64,000 nt of DNA from Natrialba taiwanensis DSM 12281 (GCF_000337595.1 NZ_AOIL01000042.1:183558-247557); one strand, 5' to 3'. Counted from the first letter of the stretch, positions 18,496 to 28,399 are shown. Notes: generated by a model not told the origin, from the sequence alone. Numbers and translations: made by a program.

Positions 18496-20115
18496 ATGTC
18501 ACATTATACCACAGTAGGGAAAACGCTCGAACAGACCGTCGCACGGTATCCGGACCGCGAGGCCATCGTCTATCCGCGCAAGGATCACCGCTTTACGTAC
18601 GCCGAGTTCGACGAGCGCGTCGATCGGCTGGCGAACGCGTTCGCCGACCTCGGAATCGAACGAGGTGATCGAGTCGCGACGGTATTGCACAACGGCTCCG
18701 AGTTCGTCCTCACCGTCTACGCCTGTGCGAAACTTGGGGCCGTCATCACGCCGCTGAACTTCCGGCTGGCCGCCGGCGACATCGAGTTCATCGTCTCCGA
18801 TGCTGCGGCTGAACTCGTTGTCTTCGAGGCCGCGACGCGGGAAGCCGTCACGGCCGCGAGACCTGAACTCGAGTCGGTCGAAGAGTACGTGTATATCGAC
18901 GGGGAGGGGCCGTCGTACGCCCGTGAGTTCGACGCGTTGCTTGCGTCTGGCGATGCCGAACACCCGTCGGTCGACGTTTCCGAGGACGATGCCTACGCGT
19001 TCATCTACACGTCGGGGACAACGGGCCGGCCGAAGGGAGTGGTCCACGAGCACCGGGACATGGTGGATCACAATCTGTTGTGTATCGCCGAGATGAACGT
19101 TACACGGGACGATGTCGGCCTATCGGTCATGCCGCTGTACCACTGTGCGGAGTTACACTGCAGTCTGTTCCCGCGCGTTCAACGCGGCGCGACGACGGTT
19201 ATTCTCCACGAGTTCGATCCGGCAGTCGCGCTGGACGCGATCGAGGAGTACGACGTGTCGTTCCTGTTTGCCGCGCCGACGGCTTGGAACGGACTGTCGT
19301 TGACGGCCGCCGACCGCGATGTCGACGTCTCCTCGCTGCAACTTGGACTGTACGGCGCTGCGCCGATGCCGGAACAGGTACTGGAGAACTGTCGGGAACA
19401 CCTCTGTGAGGACTACATCCAGGCGTACGGCATGACCGAGATCGGCCCCGCGGGCGTCTTTCAGCGACCGGAAGATCAGCTTTCAAAGCAAGGGTGTGCA
19501 GGACTGCCGGCGCTCAATCACGAACTCCGGATCGTCGACCCCGACGCGGACCCGGATTGGGAGGTCGCACAGGGTGAAATCGGCGAGATACTCATTGCAG
19601 GTCCGTGTACGATGCGCGAGTACTGGAATCGACCGGACGCGACCGCACGGTCGCTGCGCGAGGCCGACGGGACGACATGGTACTACACCGGCGACCTCGG
19701 CTATCGCGACGCGGACGGCTACCTCTACGTGGTCGATCGGAAGGACGATATGATCGTCTCCGGTGGCGAGAACATCTATCCGGCCGAAGTCGAGGACGTG
19801 CTGTTCTCTCACGCCGGCGTCGAAGCGGCCGCCGTCGTCGGTGAACCCGACGAAGAGTGGGGTGAGCGCGTCGTTGCCTACGTCGTCGGAGACGGGGTTA
19901 CCGCGGACGAACTGGACGCGTTCGCCCTCGAGAGCGACCAGTTGGCCGACTTCAAGCGCCCGCGAGAGTACACTTTCGTCGAGGAACTCCCCACAAACCC
20001 GAGCGGGAAGGTCCAGAAATTCAAACTTCGCGAGTCCGACGACGCGGCGCGCGACGACGCCGAGACGGAGGCTGCAAGCGGAGCCGATTCGGACGCAGAC
20101 CCCGCGGAGCCCTGA
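18496..20115 (+). CDS. Acyl-CoA synthetase (AMP-forming, fatty-acid/long-chain type)
   Basis: 539 residues from the ATG at 18496 (the 31 residues upstream in frame do not look like family sequence). Adenylate-forming motifs are present: P-loop AFIYTSGTTGRPKGV, A5-like YIQAYGMTEIGPAG, A8 GDLGYRDADGYLYVVDRKDD and the A10 lysine in NPSGKVQKFKL. It activates a carboxylic acid with ATP to acyl-AMP and then to the CoA thioester. The GGENIYPAEVE segment is typical of FadD/benzoate-type ligases, but the chain length is not predictable. A poly-acidic tail is present. It appears monocistronic. Confidence 0.9.
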   Translation: MSHYTTVGKTLEQTVARYPDREAIVYPRKDHRFTYAEFDERVDRLANAFADLGIERGDRVATVLHNGSEFVLTVYACAKLGAVITPLNFRLAAGDIEFIVSDAAAELVVFEAATREAVTAARPELESVEEYVYIDGEGPSYAREFDALLASGDAEHPSVDVSEDDAYAFIYTSGTTGRPKGVVHEHRDMVDHNLLCIAEMNVTRDDVGLSVMPLYHCAELHCSLFPRVQRGATTVILHEFDPAVALDAIEEYDVSFLFAAPTAWNGLSLTAADRDVDVSSLQLGLYGAAPMPEQVLENCREHLCEDYIQAYGMTEIGPAGVFQRPEDQLSKQGCAGLPALNHELRIVDPDADPDWEVAQGEIGEILIAGPCTMREYWNRPDATARSLREADGTTWYYTGDLGYRDADGYLYVVDRKDDMIVSGGENIYPAEVEDVLFSHAGVEAAAVVGEPDEEWGERVVAYVVGDGVTADELDAFALESDQLADFKRPREYTFVEELPTNPSGKVQKFKLRESDDAARDDAETEAASGADSDADPAEP

Positions 20116-20248
20116 GGGCCGCTAGCTGCTGCAGTCACGTCCGTATTCTGTGTCCTGAACACTCACTCAAAAATGAGGATAGTCCGCGCTGATACGTCTG
20201 CGACCAACTCCAAACCGTATTTACTGCCGCGGCTAAAAGGACTCCACG

Positions 20249-21331
20249 ATGGAACGCGGGTCGCCGGATTCGTTCACGCGTATGGGCACACTGGGGATCG
20301 AAGAGGAGTGTTTCGTCGTCGACGAGCGCGGTCGGCCCACGAGCGGCACCGACGAACTCGTCTACGAACACGACCCCCCCGAAATCCTCGCCGATCGACT
20401 CGACCACGAACTGTTCAAGTTCGTCATCGAAACCCAGACGCCGCTCATCGAGGACCCCGCAAACGCGCGGGAGGCGTTGCTCGAAATCCGCCGCGCACTC
20501 GTCGACCACGCCGAGCGCCACGGCTTCCGGATCGCCGCTGCCGGCTTGCACCCGCTTGCAAAGTGGCGCGAACTCGAGCACGCGGAAAAACCCCGCTACC
20601 GAGCCCAACTCGATCGCATCCAGTACCCACAGCACCGCAATACGACCGCCGGCGTTCACGTCCACGTCGGCGTTGATGACGCCGATAAGGCCGTCTGGAT
20701 CGCCAACGAACTGCGGTGGTACGTCCCAATCATGCTCGCGCTCTCGGCGAACTCGCCGTACTGGGACGGCTTCGACACCGGCCTCCAGTCCGCCCGCGCG
20801 AAACTCTTCGAAGGACTCCCCAACACCGGCATGCCGACCTACTTCGAGGACTTCGAGGACTTCGACCGCTTCGAACGCCGCATGCTCGCGACCGACTCGA
20901 TCAACGACCGCGGCGAACTCTGGTACGACGTCCGCCCGCACACGGAACACGGCACCGTCGAACTCCGAACACCCGACGGCCAGGCCGATCCGGATATCGT
21001 GATGGCGTTCGTCGAATACGCCCACGCCCTCGTCGAAGCGCTGGCCGAAGAGTACGAGGACGGCACCCCCAACTCCCGCCACCGTCGCGAACTCTTAGAC
21101 GAAAACAAGTGGCGCGCGCTGCGCTACGGACACGAAGCGTCGTTCATCGATCGCGAACTCGACGGCACCGTTTCCCTCGGCGACGTCGTCGACCGCGAGT
21201 GCGACCGGCTTGGCATCGACGGCATCAAACGGGTCTACGAGCGCGAAAGCGGCGCGAGCAAACAGCGTCGGCTCCTCGACACGGCGGGCCCGGACACACT
21301 CTGTGAGAGTCTGCTCCTTGAACTCGAGTGA
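20249..21331 (+). CDS. gshA: Glutamate-cysteine ligase
   Basis: 360 residues of the carboxylate-amine ligase (YbdK/GCS2) family: [19 protein letters not shown] at the start, then [61 protein letters not shown] and [22 protein letters not shown], which form the ATP and glutamate sites. In haloarchaea this enzyme makes gamma-glutamylcysteine, the principal low-molecular-weight thiol in place of glutathione, so no gshB partner is expected. The ATG at 20249 is kept because [16 protein letters not shown] matches the haloarchaeal N-terminus. Confidence 0.92.
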   Translation: MERGSPDSFTRMGTLGIEEECFVVDERGRPTSGTDELVYEHDPPEILADRLDHELFKFVIETQTPLIEDPANAREALLEIRRALVDHAERHGFRIAAAGLHPLAKWRELEHAEKPRYRAQLDRIQYPQHRNTTAGVHVHVGVDDADKAVWIANELRWYVPIMLALSANSPYWDGFDTGLQSARAKLFEGLPNTGMPTYFEDFEDFDRFERRMLATDSINDRGELWYDVRPHTEHGTVELRTPDGQADPDIVMAFVEYAHALVEALAEEYEDGTPNSRHRRELLDENKWRALRYGHEASFIDRELDGTVSLGDVVDRECDRLGIDGIKRVYERESGASKQRRLLDTAGPDTLCESLLLELE

Positions 21332-21567
21332 CGGACCACTTCTCTCCGGTGCGCGGTTGAACGGCCCTGTCTCGCGGATTCGATCGGTATCGGTTGTGGA
21401 TCCGATTTTCGATCAGTATCACCCGCGAAGACGTTTTTACAGGGCGTGTACGCGTCCCAATACGGCAGTCACGCCGCAATTTGAAACGAAGTAACGGCGA
21501 ATACCACCTCCGGTCGGCCGGTTAGGCGGGACGATCTCGCTTCCGAAGACGGCCTCCGCCGGCTAGG

Positions 21568-21903
21568 TTACATATCCTCGTCGCTCGTCTCGTTGTCCAT
21601 ACCGTTCTCTTCACTAGTGTCGTTCTCATCGCCCATCCCGTCCGTTTCATTTCCGTTCTCTTCACCGTCCGTTTCGTTCCCCATCCCGTTTTCTTCGCCG
21701 TTCGTCTCGTTACCCATCCCGTCTTCGTCACCTGCCCCGTTCTCATCGCCTATCCCGTTTTCGTCGCCGGTTTCGCCGTCGGTCGCCCCGTCATCCGTCT
21801 CGTTCTCCGGATCTTCTCCAGTATCGCCACAGCCTGCGAGTGCGGCCGCACATACGGTACCACTGACTGCGATCAACCGTCGCCGCGTGAATCGATCGGT
21901 CAT
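21568..21903 (-). CDS. Lipoprotein with Asp/Glu/Asn/Gly tandem repeats
   Basis: 111 residues. The N-terminus MTDRFTRRRLIAVSGTVCAAALAGC is a Tat signal with a lipobox (LAGC, Cys25). The mature part is almost wholly short tandem repeats built from GDENGIG, GNETNGEENGM and GNETDGEEN units, with no hydrophobic core. It is an acidic, disordered, lipid-anchored surface protein. Repeat number could vary by slippage. An in-frame start 39 bases upstream is less likely because it would place residues before the Tat motif. No function is assigned. Confidence 0.75.
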   Translation of the reverse strand: MTDRFTRRRLIAVSGTVCAAALAGCGDTGEDPENETDDGATDGETGDENGIGDENGAGDEDGMGNETNGEENGMGNETDGEENGNETDGMGDENDTSEENGMDNETSDEDM

Positions 21904-22471
21904 TATCGTACCCTCGCTCCATACCCGGACGCCGTTCCCCAAGAGAATGTGCTACCTATCCGGTTCACGGAGAGTGACAAACGCCATTTACGTTCTCTGA
22001 TATCCGATTCGGAATAAATATGTGATAACACGGCACTTGAACTCGTTCCGCTGAAGGTATGCATACTCTCGAAATCGCACACGGACGCCGAGTTCACATC
22101 TCTCAGATGGCAGTTACGTACGCGGTAGCCGCCCGCGGTCTGTGGACGGTCCGGGCGGTGTTTTGCCAGACTACTCGGGTGCGCTAGCAACTCGGACCCG
22201 ACATCAGCGACGAACACGAGAGAGCGTTCCGCGGTACCAGGACCCGCTCTTAGCAATGACGGTCGCGCGCCCGGTCGCGATCGGAGTTCGGTCCAAAACA
22301 CCGGCGCGGTTGGCCGATGGCTGCGAACATGATCGAGATGCCCACTAGCGTCCCGCCCGCTCTCACTCGATGACAGTCCGTTCGTACGGGCTGCTGTCAG
22401 TCAGTTCCGGCGCGCTCGCGATCCGTCCTGTGTCCTGTGAGTGCGCCAGGAAATCGGTACCGCAGACTTTC
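21904..22471. other. Intergenic region, no gene seen
   Basis: About 570 bp between the lipoprotein start and the end of gfcR. The AT-rich stretch at 21995-22030 (ATAAATATGTGATAACA) is the only promoter-like block. The remaining open frames are short, lack haloarchaeal codon bias and show no motifs. Confidence 0.5.
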
Positions 22472-23146
22472 TCAGTCGTCCTTCCCGACGCTGATGACCT
22501 GCACGAGCGAGTAGACCGGGACGCCGTCGATCTCCTCGAGCCCCTGTTTGTCGGCGAGGACGACGCAGGCAAGCGGTTCACCGCCTTCGGCACGGATCGC
22601 CTCGATCGTCTCTCGCATCGTCGTGCCGCTGGTTATGGTGTCGTCGACGATGTAACACTCGCGGTCACGGATACCGGCGAAGTTTCGAGAGAAGGTCCCG
22701 CCGAGGTCCTCGATGTCGCCTTCCTCCCACTGGTGTTTTGCCGGCGTGTAGGTGCCGAGATCGGTCTCGAGTTCACGTGCGACGAGCGTTGCGATGGGGC
22801 CGCCGGCCTTTTCGATCCCGATGGTGAGGTCGACGTCCTCGCCGTGTTTGGCCAGCAGATCGGCCATCGCGGCGGCGACGTGACTCATTCGCTTGCTGTC
22901 GCGTCCGATGGCGGCCCAGTCGACGTGGATGTCCTGTGGACGGCTCCCATTTTCCGTCGTCGCGTCCGCTCCCGTCGGCGCCGACTGTGCTGGCCCCCCT
23001 TCGGACTGGGTCGTCGCGTCGCTTCGCTCGACGAGCCAACTCGCCGTCTCCCGGGAGACGTTCAGTTCGTCCGCGATTTCGCCCTTCGAGAGGCCGCGGG
23101 CTGCGAGTTCAGCCGCGCTCTCGATGAGATCGTCGACGTTCTTCAT
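22472..23146 (-). CDS. gfcR: GfcR-type transcription regulator (HTH + phosphoribosyltransferase domain)
   Basis: 224 residues. Residues ~1-42 form a helix-turn-helix (ESAAELAARGLSKGEIADELNVSRETASWLVE), linked by a variable acidic region to a PyrE-like PRTase domain containing the PRPP-binding motif CYIVDDTITSGTT (about residues 165-177) and TIGIEKAGGPIATLVA. This architecture is GfcR, the haloarchaeal activator of glycolytic and gluconeogenic gene expression, with the PRTase domain acting as sensor and not as an enzyme. It was long annotated as orotate phosphoribosyltransferase-like. It stands alone here. Confidence 0.88.
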   Translation of the reverse strand: MKNVDDLIESAAELAARGLSKGEIADELNVSRETASWLVERSDATTQSEGGPAQSAPTGADATTENGSRPQDIHVDWAAIGRDSKRMSHVAAAMADLLAKHGEDVDLTIGIEKAGGPIATLVARELETDLGTYTPAKHQWEEGDIEDLGGTFSRNFAGIRDRECYIVDDTITSGTTMRETIEAIRAEGGEPLACVVLADKQGLEEIDGVPVYSLVQVISVGKDD

Positions 23147-23313
23147 ATGCCGTTCTTTCGGACGCGGTTTTTATAGTCGTATCGTCCGATGAGAAATGAG
23201 CCGCGACATGACGTGTCGTTGACTTTCCAATCGGCGGCTGGCCGAGTCGATCACCGTCAAGTACTGCCACAGGACGGAAAACGATTATCTCCCTGCCACT
23301 GGCTCTACGTACC

Positions 23314-24591
23314 ATGGAGCGATACGACCTCGTCTATCGGCTCTACGACGAGTACGAGACGGAGACGTTGCGAGAGTACCAGGAGTTCGTCGATGTCTTC
23401 CCCGCGGTCGACTCGCGAGTGGCACTCGAGCACTGGCAAGATGCAAGCGATGAACTCGAGGCGCGAAAGGACGAGATTCGCGGCGATTTCGCGGCCGGCG
23501 GAACGTTTGCGGAAATCGTCGCGCGGGCGACCCGTGAGCAGGCCTTTACCGCGCTCGATCTCGACGCCAAGTACGGCCGTGACGTAAACGTCCTCGTGCT
23601 GGACGTCGACGAAACGCTGCGGTCGGCGGGCGGGACGGATAACGAAATCCCCCGCGAAACGCTTCACGTGCTGACCGAGTTCCACGAGGCCGGCGTTCCC
23701 ATCGTCATCTGCACGGGCCAGACCTTAGAGAACGTCAAGGGATTTGCCATCCAGGGGCTCGGCAGCGAAATCGTTCACTCCGGAAATCTCTCGATCGTCT
23801 ACGAGGCGGGAACGGGCGTCTTCACCCCAGGCCACGGCGCGGAGACGAAGCAACTGCTCTACGAGGATCTGGATGCCGAGATCAGGGACGTGTTCGACGA
23901 CGTGCGCTCGCGCGTGCTCCCCGAGGCATCCGAAGACCTCCGGCGGGGCTGTCACTTGCAGGGCAACGAGTTCAACGTCACGATGAAGCCGAACTACGAG
24001 ACCGGGTCCTCGAACGCCCGCGAGATCATCGACGAGGCGCTGGTCTATCTGCTCGACCTGCTTGCGGACGCAGTTGCGACGATTTTCGCGTCGACGGACG
24101 CTGACGGTGACGGCGACCACGAACTCGACGAACAACCGATTACGGACTGGACGCGCACCTTTTACGCCGCTCAGGACCCCGAGATCAGGGCCGTCCTCGA
24201 GAGCGAGGGTGGCTATCCCGACCTGGAGGCCGCCGCCGTCCCGGACGAACTCGAACGGATCCTCGAGCGGATCGACGTGGCCTATTACGAGGCCGATGCG
24301 GCCGAAATCGGGAGCCTCGAACTGAACAAGGTCGTCGGCGTCGAACGCGCGCTCGACGTGCTCGACGTCACGGACCCGTTCGCGCTCGTGATGGGCGACT
24401 CGAAGAGCGACCTGCGGGTCATGCGGTGGGCCGCGGAGAACGGAACCGGAATCGCGGCCGCGCCGGAACACGCCTCCCGCGATACCATCGAGCACGTCCT
24501 CGAGACGGATGAACTCGTTTTCGATCGCGGTCGAAGCGTCGATATCCTGCGAACGGTGTACGCCCTCAACCGGTTTGCGAGACTGGGATAA
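23314..24591 (+). CDS. HAD-superfamily hydrolase, large, sugar-phosphatase-like
   Basis: 425 residues. The N-terminal ~90 residues are a charged helical extension. HAD motif I is VLVLDVDETLRS (about residues 92-103), motif II is VICTGQT, and motif IV is MGDSKSDLRVM near residue 370, with a large cap between, as in HAD-IIB (Cof/sucrose-phosphatase-like) enzymes. The motif I second aspartate is present (DVDET), so it should be catalytic. Substrate unknown. The gene is preceded by its own ~165-bp intergenic region, divergent from gfcR, so a shared control region is possible. Confidence 0.75.
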   Translation: MERYDLVYRLYDEYETETLREYQEFVDVFPAVDSRVALEHWQDASDELEARKDEIRGDFAAGGTFAEIVARATREQAFTALDLDAKYGRDVNVLVLDVDETLRSAGGTDNEIPRETLHVLTEFHEAGVPIVICTGQTLENVKGFAIQGLGSEIVHSGNLSIVYEAGTGVFTPGHGAETKQLLYEDLDAEIRDVFDDVRSRVLPEASEDLRRGCHLQGNEFNVTMKPNYETGSSNAREIIDEALVYLLDLLADAVATIFASTDADGDGDHELDEQPITDWTRTFYAAQDPEIRAVLESEGGYPDLEAAAVPDELERILERIDVAYYEADAAEIGSLELNKVVGVERALDVLDVTDPFALVMGDSKSDLRVMRWAAENGTGIAAAPEHASRDTIEHVLETDELVFDRGRSVDILRTVYALNRFARLG

Positions 24592-24803
24592 CGCGCTCGC
24601 CGCGACGCGGTGCTATCCGCAGTACTCGGTCCCTCATTTAAACCGCTGGAACACAAAGGCCGGGCCATCAACCGACAAGACGACATGTTTTCGTACTAGC
24701 GCGATCCGGCCAGGGCGATCACGAGCGAGCGTGTCGGGCCACTCACAGGCGCGTTGAGCGGTGGCCACGTATCGCACCTGCTGTCGCGATCAGAGGTCCT
24801 GAG

Positions 24804-24932
24804 ATGTTTCCCCTCAAACTCAACGTCTCCGACGACCGCGGTGTCGTTCGCCAACCGACCCGTCGGACTGTGGAGAGTATCACGCTTTCCGGCGGCAGAC
24901 CGGACGCTTCGGTCGGGGTGAGATTCCGATGA
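24804..24932 (+). CDS. Possible 42-residue peptide coupled to the downstream regulator
   Basis: An ATG at 24804 opens a 42-codon frame (MFPLKLNVSDDRGVVRQPT...) whose stop overlaps the start of the HTH-10 gene in an ATGA quartet at 24929-24932. Such overlaps are typical of translationally coupled archaeal genes. Codon use is moderately GC3-rich (about two thirds). No motif is recognised, so this may be a leader peptide, a missed small protein or chance. The rest of the 24592-24928 gap shows no gene. Confidence 0.35.
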   Translation: MFPLKLNVSDDRGVVRQPTRRTVESITLSGGRPDASVGVRFR

Positions 24933-25669
24933 CGACTATTGCCGTCATCTCCCTGCCGGTCGATGAGTTCGCGCTCGGCGAGACGGTCGACCAGTTATCG
25001 ACCGTTTCCGTTCGCGTCGAGAGCGTCATCGCCGAGGGACCCGCTCGAACGGTTCCGTTCGTCTGGTTCTCGGGCGTCGACAGGGACGAACTCGAGACGG
25101 CACTCGAGGCGGATCCAACGATCGCAGCGTACTCACGCCTGCTCGCGAGTTCGGCTGAGGATGCGGGGGCAGATGCGACGAGTGAGGTGACTGAAACGGC
25201 CGACACGGACGCTGACTCGACCGACTGGTTCTACCAACTCCGGTACGGTGAGGGAGTGCGGTCCGTCTGCAGTTCCATCTACGAGGGCGACGGAGCCGTT
25301 CTCGACGCCCAGATAACCGACAGTCGGTGGACGTTGCGGCTCCTCTTTCCCGAGCGCGAGGATCTCTCGGACGCGGTCGCTGCGATCGAATCACAGGACG
25401 AGTCCGTCCGCGTCGACGTAAAGCGACTGGTCGAGGCCGGCGACGACGAAATCGAGACCACGGCCTCGCTGACCGACCCGCAACGGGAGGCCATCGCCGA
25501 AGCCTACCGCCAGGGCTACTACGACGTTCCCCGCGAGATCTCGCTCGAAGAACTCGCGTGTGAACTCGACATTTCACACCAGGCACTCTCGGAACGGCTC
25601 CGACGGGCGAACCGCGTTCTTGCAGGCGAACAACTCGACGATCCGACGGGCGAGGTCGCAATGGAGTAG
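24929..25669 (+). CDS. HTH-10 (bacterio-opsin activator-like) transcription regulator
   Basis: 246 residues. The C-terminal ~55 residues form the HTH-10 domain: LTDPQREAIAEAYRQGYYDVPREISLEELACELDISHQALSERLRR. The N-terminal two thirds is a Bat-type sensor domain without PAS or GAF motifs that I can name. These regulators are numerous in haloarchaea; targets cannot be deduced from sequence. A four-base overlap with a small upstream frame suggests coupling. Confidence 0.88.
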   Translation: MTTIAVISLPVDEFALGETVDQLSTVSVRVESVIAEGPARTVPFVWFSGVDRDELETALEADPTIAAYSRLLASSAEDAGADATSEVTETADTDADSTDWFYQLRYGEGVRSVCSSIYEGDGAVLDAQITDSRWTLRLLFPEREDLSDAVAAIESQDESVRVDVKRLVEAGDDEIETTASLTDPQREAIAEAYRQGYYDVPREISLEELACELDISHQALSERLRRANRVLAGEQLDDPTGEVAME

Positions 25670-25719
25670 CGAGGTCACGGAGCACACAGTATATTCGTCG
25701 GCGACTCCTATCGTGGCAT

Positions 25720-26268
25720 GTGACCGCTCTGAACGGGTACGATGCGATCGTCTACGACCTCGACGGGACGCTCGTCGATCTCGACGTCGACTGGGATGCC
25801 GTCGCGTCCGACGTTCGTGCAGTGTACGACGACGCAGCCAGCGAGCCGCCCGGTGACGATCTCTGGGCGATGCTCGAGGGCGCAGCCGAGGCGGGCCTCC
25901 TCGAAGCGGTCGAGGAGACGATCGCCAGCCACGAACGAACGGGCGCACGGACCGCACCGCGACTCCCGTTCGCGGCCGACCTCGAAGCCCGGTCCGTCCC
26001 GATCGGCGTCTGCTCGCTCAACTGCGAGGCCGCCTGCCGACACGCACTCGCAAAACACGGCCTCACACGGGCAGTCGATGTCGTCGTCGGTCGCGATACG
26101 GTCGCCACCCAGAAACCCGATCCGGAACCGCTGCTCGCCGCCGTCGGTGAACTCGGTGTCGAGCCCGAGCGGGCGGTCTTCGTCGGCGACTCCGAGCGGG
26201 ACGAGCGGACGGCACGGCGAGCCGGCGTCGACTTCGAGTACGTCGGCGATGGACCGTCCGGCGTCTAA
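25720..26268 (+). CDS. HAD-family phosphatase, phosphoglycolate-phosphatase-like
   Basis: 182 residues starting with GTG. HAD motif I is IVYDLDGTLVDLDVDW (about residues 9-24), motif II is VCSLN, motif III is DTVATQKPDPEPLL and motif IV is VFVGDSERDERTARRAG. The small cap fits subfamily IA, the phosphoglycolate/pyrophosphatase-like type. It likely dephosphorylates a small metabolite; substrate unknown. It ends 55 bases from a convergent small membrane protein. Confidence 0.8.
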   Translation: MTALNGYDAIVYDLDGTLVDLDVDWDAVASDVRAVYDDAASEPPGDDLWAMLEGAAEAGLLEAVEETIASHERTGARTAPRLPFAADLEARSVPIGVCSLNCEAACRHALAKHGLTRAVDVVVGRDTVATQKPDPEPLLAAVGELGVEPERAVFVGDSERDERTARRAGVDFEYVGDGPSGV

Positions 26269-26322
26269 GTCTACGACCCACTTCGAGTTCACCGAACGGC
26301 TGAATCCAGCGTTCCGGAGCCG

Positions 26323-26556
26323 TCAGCGCTGTGCTCGCTTTGCGTAGACAAAGACACCCGCCGCAACGAACAGCCAGATGACTGCCCCGACGCGGATCGC
26401 GAACTCGGCCCGCGAGCCCCACGTCGGTAGTTCGGCGGCCGTCGAGAGGAGTGCGACGAGCGGCGAACCGGCGACGATCGTGACGACGAAGGTAACCTGC
26501 ATCACCCACCCGTAGTCGACGCCCTCGGGTGTGGTCGTTTCGACGGGTTCTGGCAC
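26323..26556 (-). CDS. Small two-helix membrane protein (DUF5822-like)
   Basis: 77 residues: a polar N-terminus (MPEPVETTTPEGVDYGWVM), then two membrane helices (QVTFVVTIVAGSPLVALLS and FAIRVGAVIWLFVAAGVFVYA) and a basic KRAQR end. This layout matches a conserved haloarchaeal family of unknown function. It lies divergent from panB, with 115 bases between the two starts. Confidence 0.7.
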   Translation of the reverse strand: MPEPVETTTPEGVDYGWVMQVTFVVTIVAGSPLVALLSTAAELPTWGSRAEFAIRVGAVIWLFVAAGVFVYAKRAQR

Positions 26557-26677
26557 GGTTCAGACTCCCGACCCAGTCCTCTTAAGCGTCGCGGGTCACT
26601 CGCTCAACCGCCGCCAGTGCGGGCGTCGGTGAAGAGAAGAACGGTGCTGTTTACTACTCGAACGCCAACACGTGACT

Positions 26678-27490
26678 ATGCCCACAGTCAGGGACCTGAC
26701 CGCGATGGCGGGTGAGAAACCGATCACGATGCTGACGGCCTACGACGCGCCGACGGCCGAACTCGTCGACGAGGCCGGTGTCGACGTTATTCTCGTCGGT
26801 GACAGCGTCGGCAACACCTCGCTCGGTCACGAGTCGACGCTGCCGGTAACCGTCGACGATATCGCGCGTCACGTCGGGGCCGTCTCGCGCGCCACCGACA
26901 ACGCCCTAGTCGTCGCCGACATGCCCTTCCTCTCCGTCGGCGTCGACGACGCCGAGAGCATCGAGAACGCCGGCCGCATGCTCAAAGAGGAAAACGCCGA
27001 GGCGGTCAAACTCGAGTGCGGGCCCCACACGGTCGATCTCACCGAGAAGATGGTCCAACTCGGCATTCCGGTGATGGCCCATCTCGGCCTGACACCCCAG
27101 CACGTCAACCACTACGGCGGCTATCCCCGACAGGGGACCGACCGGGAGGCCGCCGATCGCATCCTCGACCTCGCTCGGGAACACGAAGCCGCCGGCGCGT
27201 TCTCGCTCGTCCTCGAACACATCCCGTCGAACCTGGCGGCCGAGATCACGGCTGAACTCGACATTCCGACGATCGGCATCGGTGCCGGGCCGGCGTGTGA
27301 CGGCCAAGTGCTCGTCGTCGACGACGCGATCGGGCTCAGCGAGTGGTCGCCGTCGTTCGCCGAGCAGTTCGGTTCCGTGCGCGAGGAGATGGAATCCGCC
27401 GTCGACGACTACGTCTCCGCAGTCGAATCCGGCGCGTTCCCCGCCGACGAACACAGCCACGAGGCCGAGGACCTCGACGAACTGTACTGA
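26678..27490 (+). CDS. panB: 3-methyl-2-oxobutanoate hydroxymethyltransferase
   Basis: 270 residues from the ATG at 26678 (a GTG six bases earlier is possible). Family motifs: ITMLTAYDAPTAELVDEAGVDVILVGDSVGN (metal site), VVADMPFLS, AVKLECGPH, VMAHLGLTPQHVNHYGGY and IGIGAGPACDGQVLVVDD. It adds a hydroxymethyl group from methylene-tetrahydropterin to 2-oxoisovalerate, the first step to pantoate and CoA. No other pantothenate gene is nearby. In archaea pantoate is then used by pantoate kinase and phosphopantothenate synthetase. Confidence 0.95.
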   Translation: MPTVRDLTAMAGEKPITMLTAYDAPTAELVDEAGVDVILVGDSVGNTSLGHESTLPVTVDDIARHVGAVSRATDNALVVADMPFLSVGVDDAESIENAGRMLKEENAEAVKLECGPHTVDLTEKMVQLGIPVMAHLGLTPQHVNHYGGYPRQGTDREAADRILDLAREHEAAGAFSLVLEHIPSNLAAEITAELDIPTIGIGAGPACDGQVLVVDDAIGLSEWSPSFAEQFGSVREEMESAVDDYVSAVESGAFPADEHSHEAEDLDELY

Positions 27491-27616
27491 TCTGCTTTTC
27501 TGCGTTCCGGTCCGTTCCCGATTCCGCCTGCAATCCGCCGCAACCACTGTAACCGCACCTCGAGTATCACCCCGACACGACCGCCATTCGCCATCCGCCA
27601 CACAGAAACTCGATCG

Positions 27617-28399
27617 TCACTCCCAAATCGACTCGACAAAGCCGCTCACAGCGTCGTTGAACGCCGCCGGTCGCTCGAGCATCGACAGGTGTGCCGCGTC
27701 GTCAATCTTGACTGCTCGGGCATCGTCGATTTCGTCGACGAGGAACTCGTGATACCGCGGCGGCGTCAGCATATCGGCCTCGCCGTAGACGACGAGCGTC
27801 GGCACGTCGATCTCACCGAGTTCAGCGCGAACGTCGAACGCGTGGCAGGTCTCGAAATCCCGGCGGGTGACCGCCTGCCCGCACGCGCGCATCTGCTCCT
27901 TCGAGTGCTCGACGAGTTCAGGATCGGCATCGTGAAAGAGCCGATCGGGGCCGTGGAGGAACTCGATCGCCCGTTCGAAGTCGCTCGAGAGCCACTTGCG
28001 CAGGTCGTCAAGAACGCCGAGGCGGGCACCCGTCCCGGTCAACACGACGGCTGCCGGGCTGAACTCGTCGGCGCGTTCGAGTAGCACGTGCAAGACGAGT
28101 GCTCCGCCGAGCGAGTTCCCGACCAGGACCTGACTGTCGGTTTCCGTTGCGACGGCGATAACGTCGTCGGCGTAGGCCGAAAGTGCCGTATATCCCCCGC
28201 TCGCGTCGACGTCGTCCGAGTCGCCGTGGCCGCTCAGGTCGAGCGTGACGACCGGTGTTCGATCCGCGAGTCGGTGCTGGGACTTCCAGATGTCTTTCGT
28301 GCCGCCGCTGCCGTGGACGTAACAGACCGTTGGACCGTCACCACCTCGATCGGTGCACTCGTAGGCCGTCTGCCGGCCGTGGTGAGATATCTGCTGCAT
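27617..28399 (-). CDS. Alpha/beta-hydrolase
   Basis: 260 residues with the alpha/beta-hydrolase fold. The oxyanion motif is YVHGSGGTKDIW (about residues 27-38), the nucleophile elbow VGNSLGGALVL (Ser near residue 95), the acid is in VVYGEADMLTPP and the histidine in DDAAHLSMLERP. It resembles haloarchaeal esterase/haloperoxidase-like enzymes, substrate unknown. It is cytoplasmic, with no signal peptide. It may be followed by the NYN gene only across its upstream side; the two are codirectional but separated by about 70 bases. Confidence 0.85.
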   Translation of the reverse strand: MQQISHHGRQTAYECTDRGGDGPTVCYVHGSGGTKDIWKSQHRLADRTPVVTLDLSGHGDSDDVDASGGYTALSAYADDVIAVATETDSQVLVGNSLGGALVLHVLLERADEFSPAAVVLTGTGARLGVLDDLRKWLSSDFERAIEFLHGPDRLFHDADPELVEHSKEQMRACGQAVTRRDFETCHAFDVRAELGEIDVPTLVVYGEADMLTPPRYHEFLVDEIDDARAVKIDDAAHLSMLERPAAFNDAVSGFVESIWE

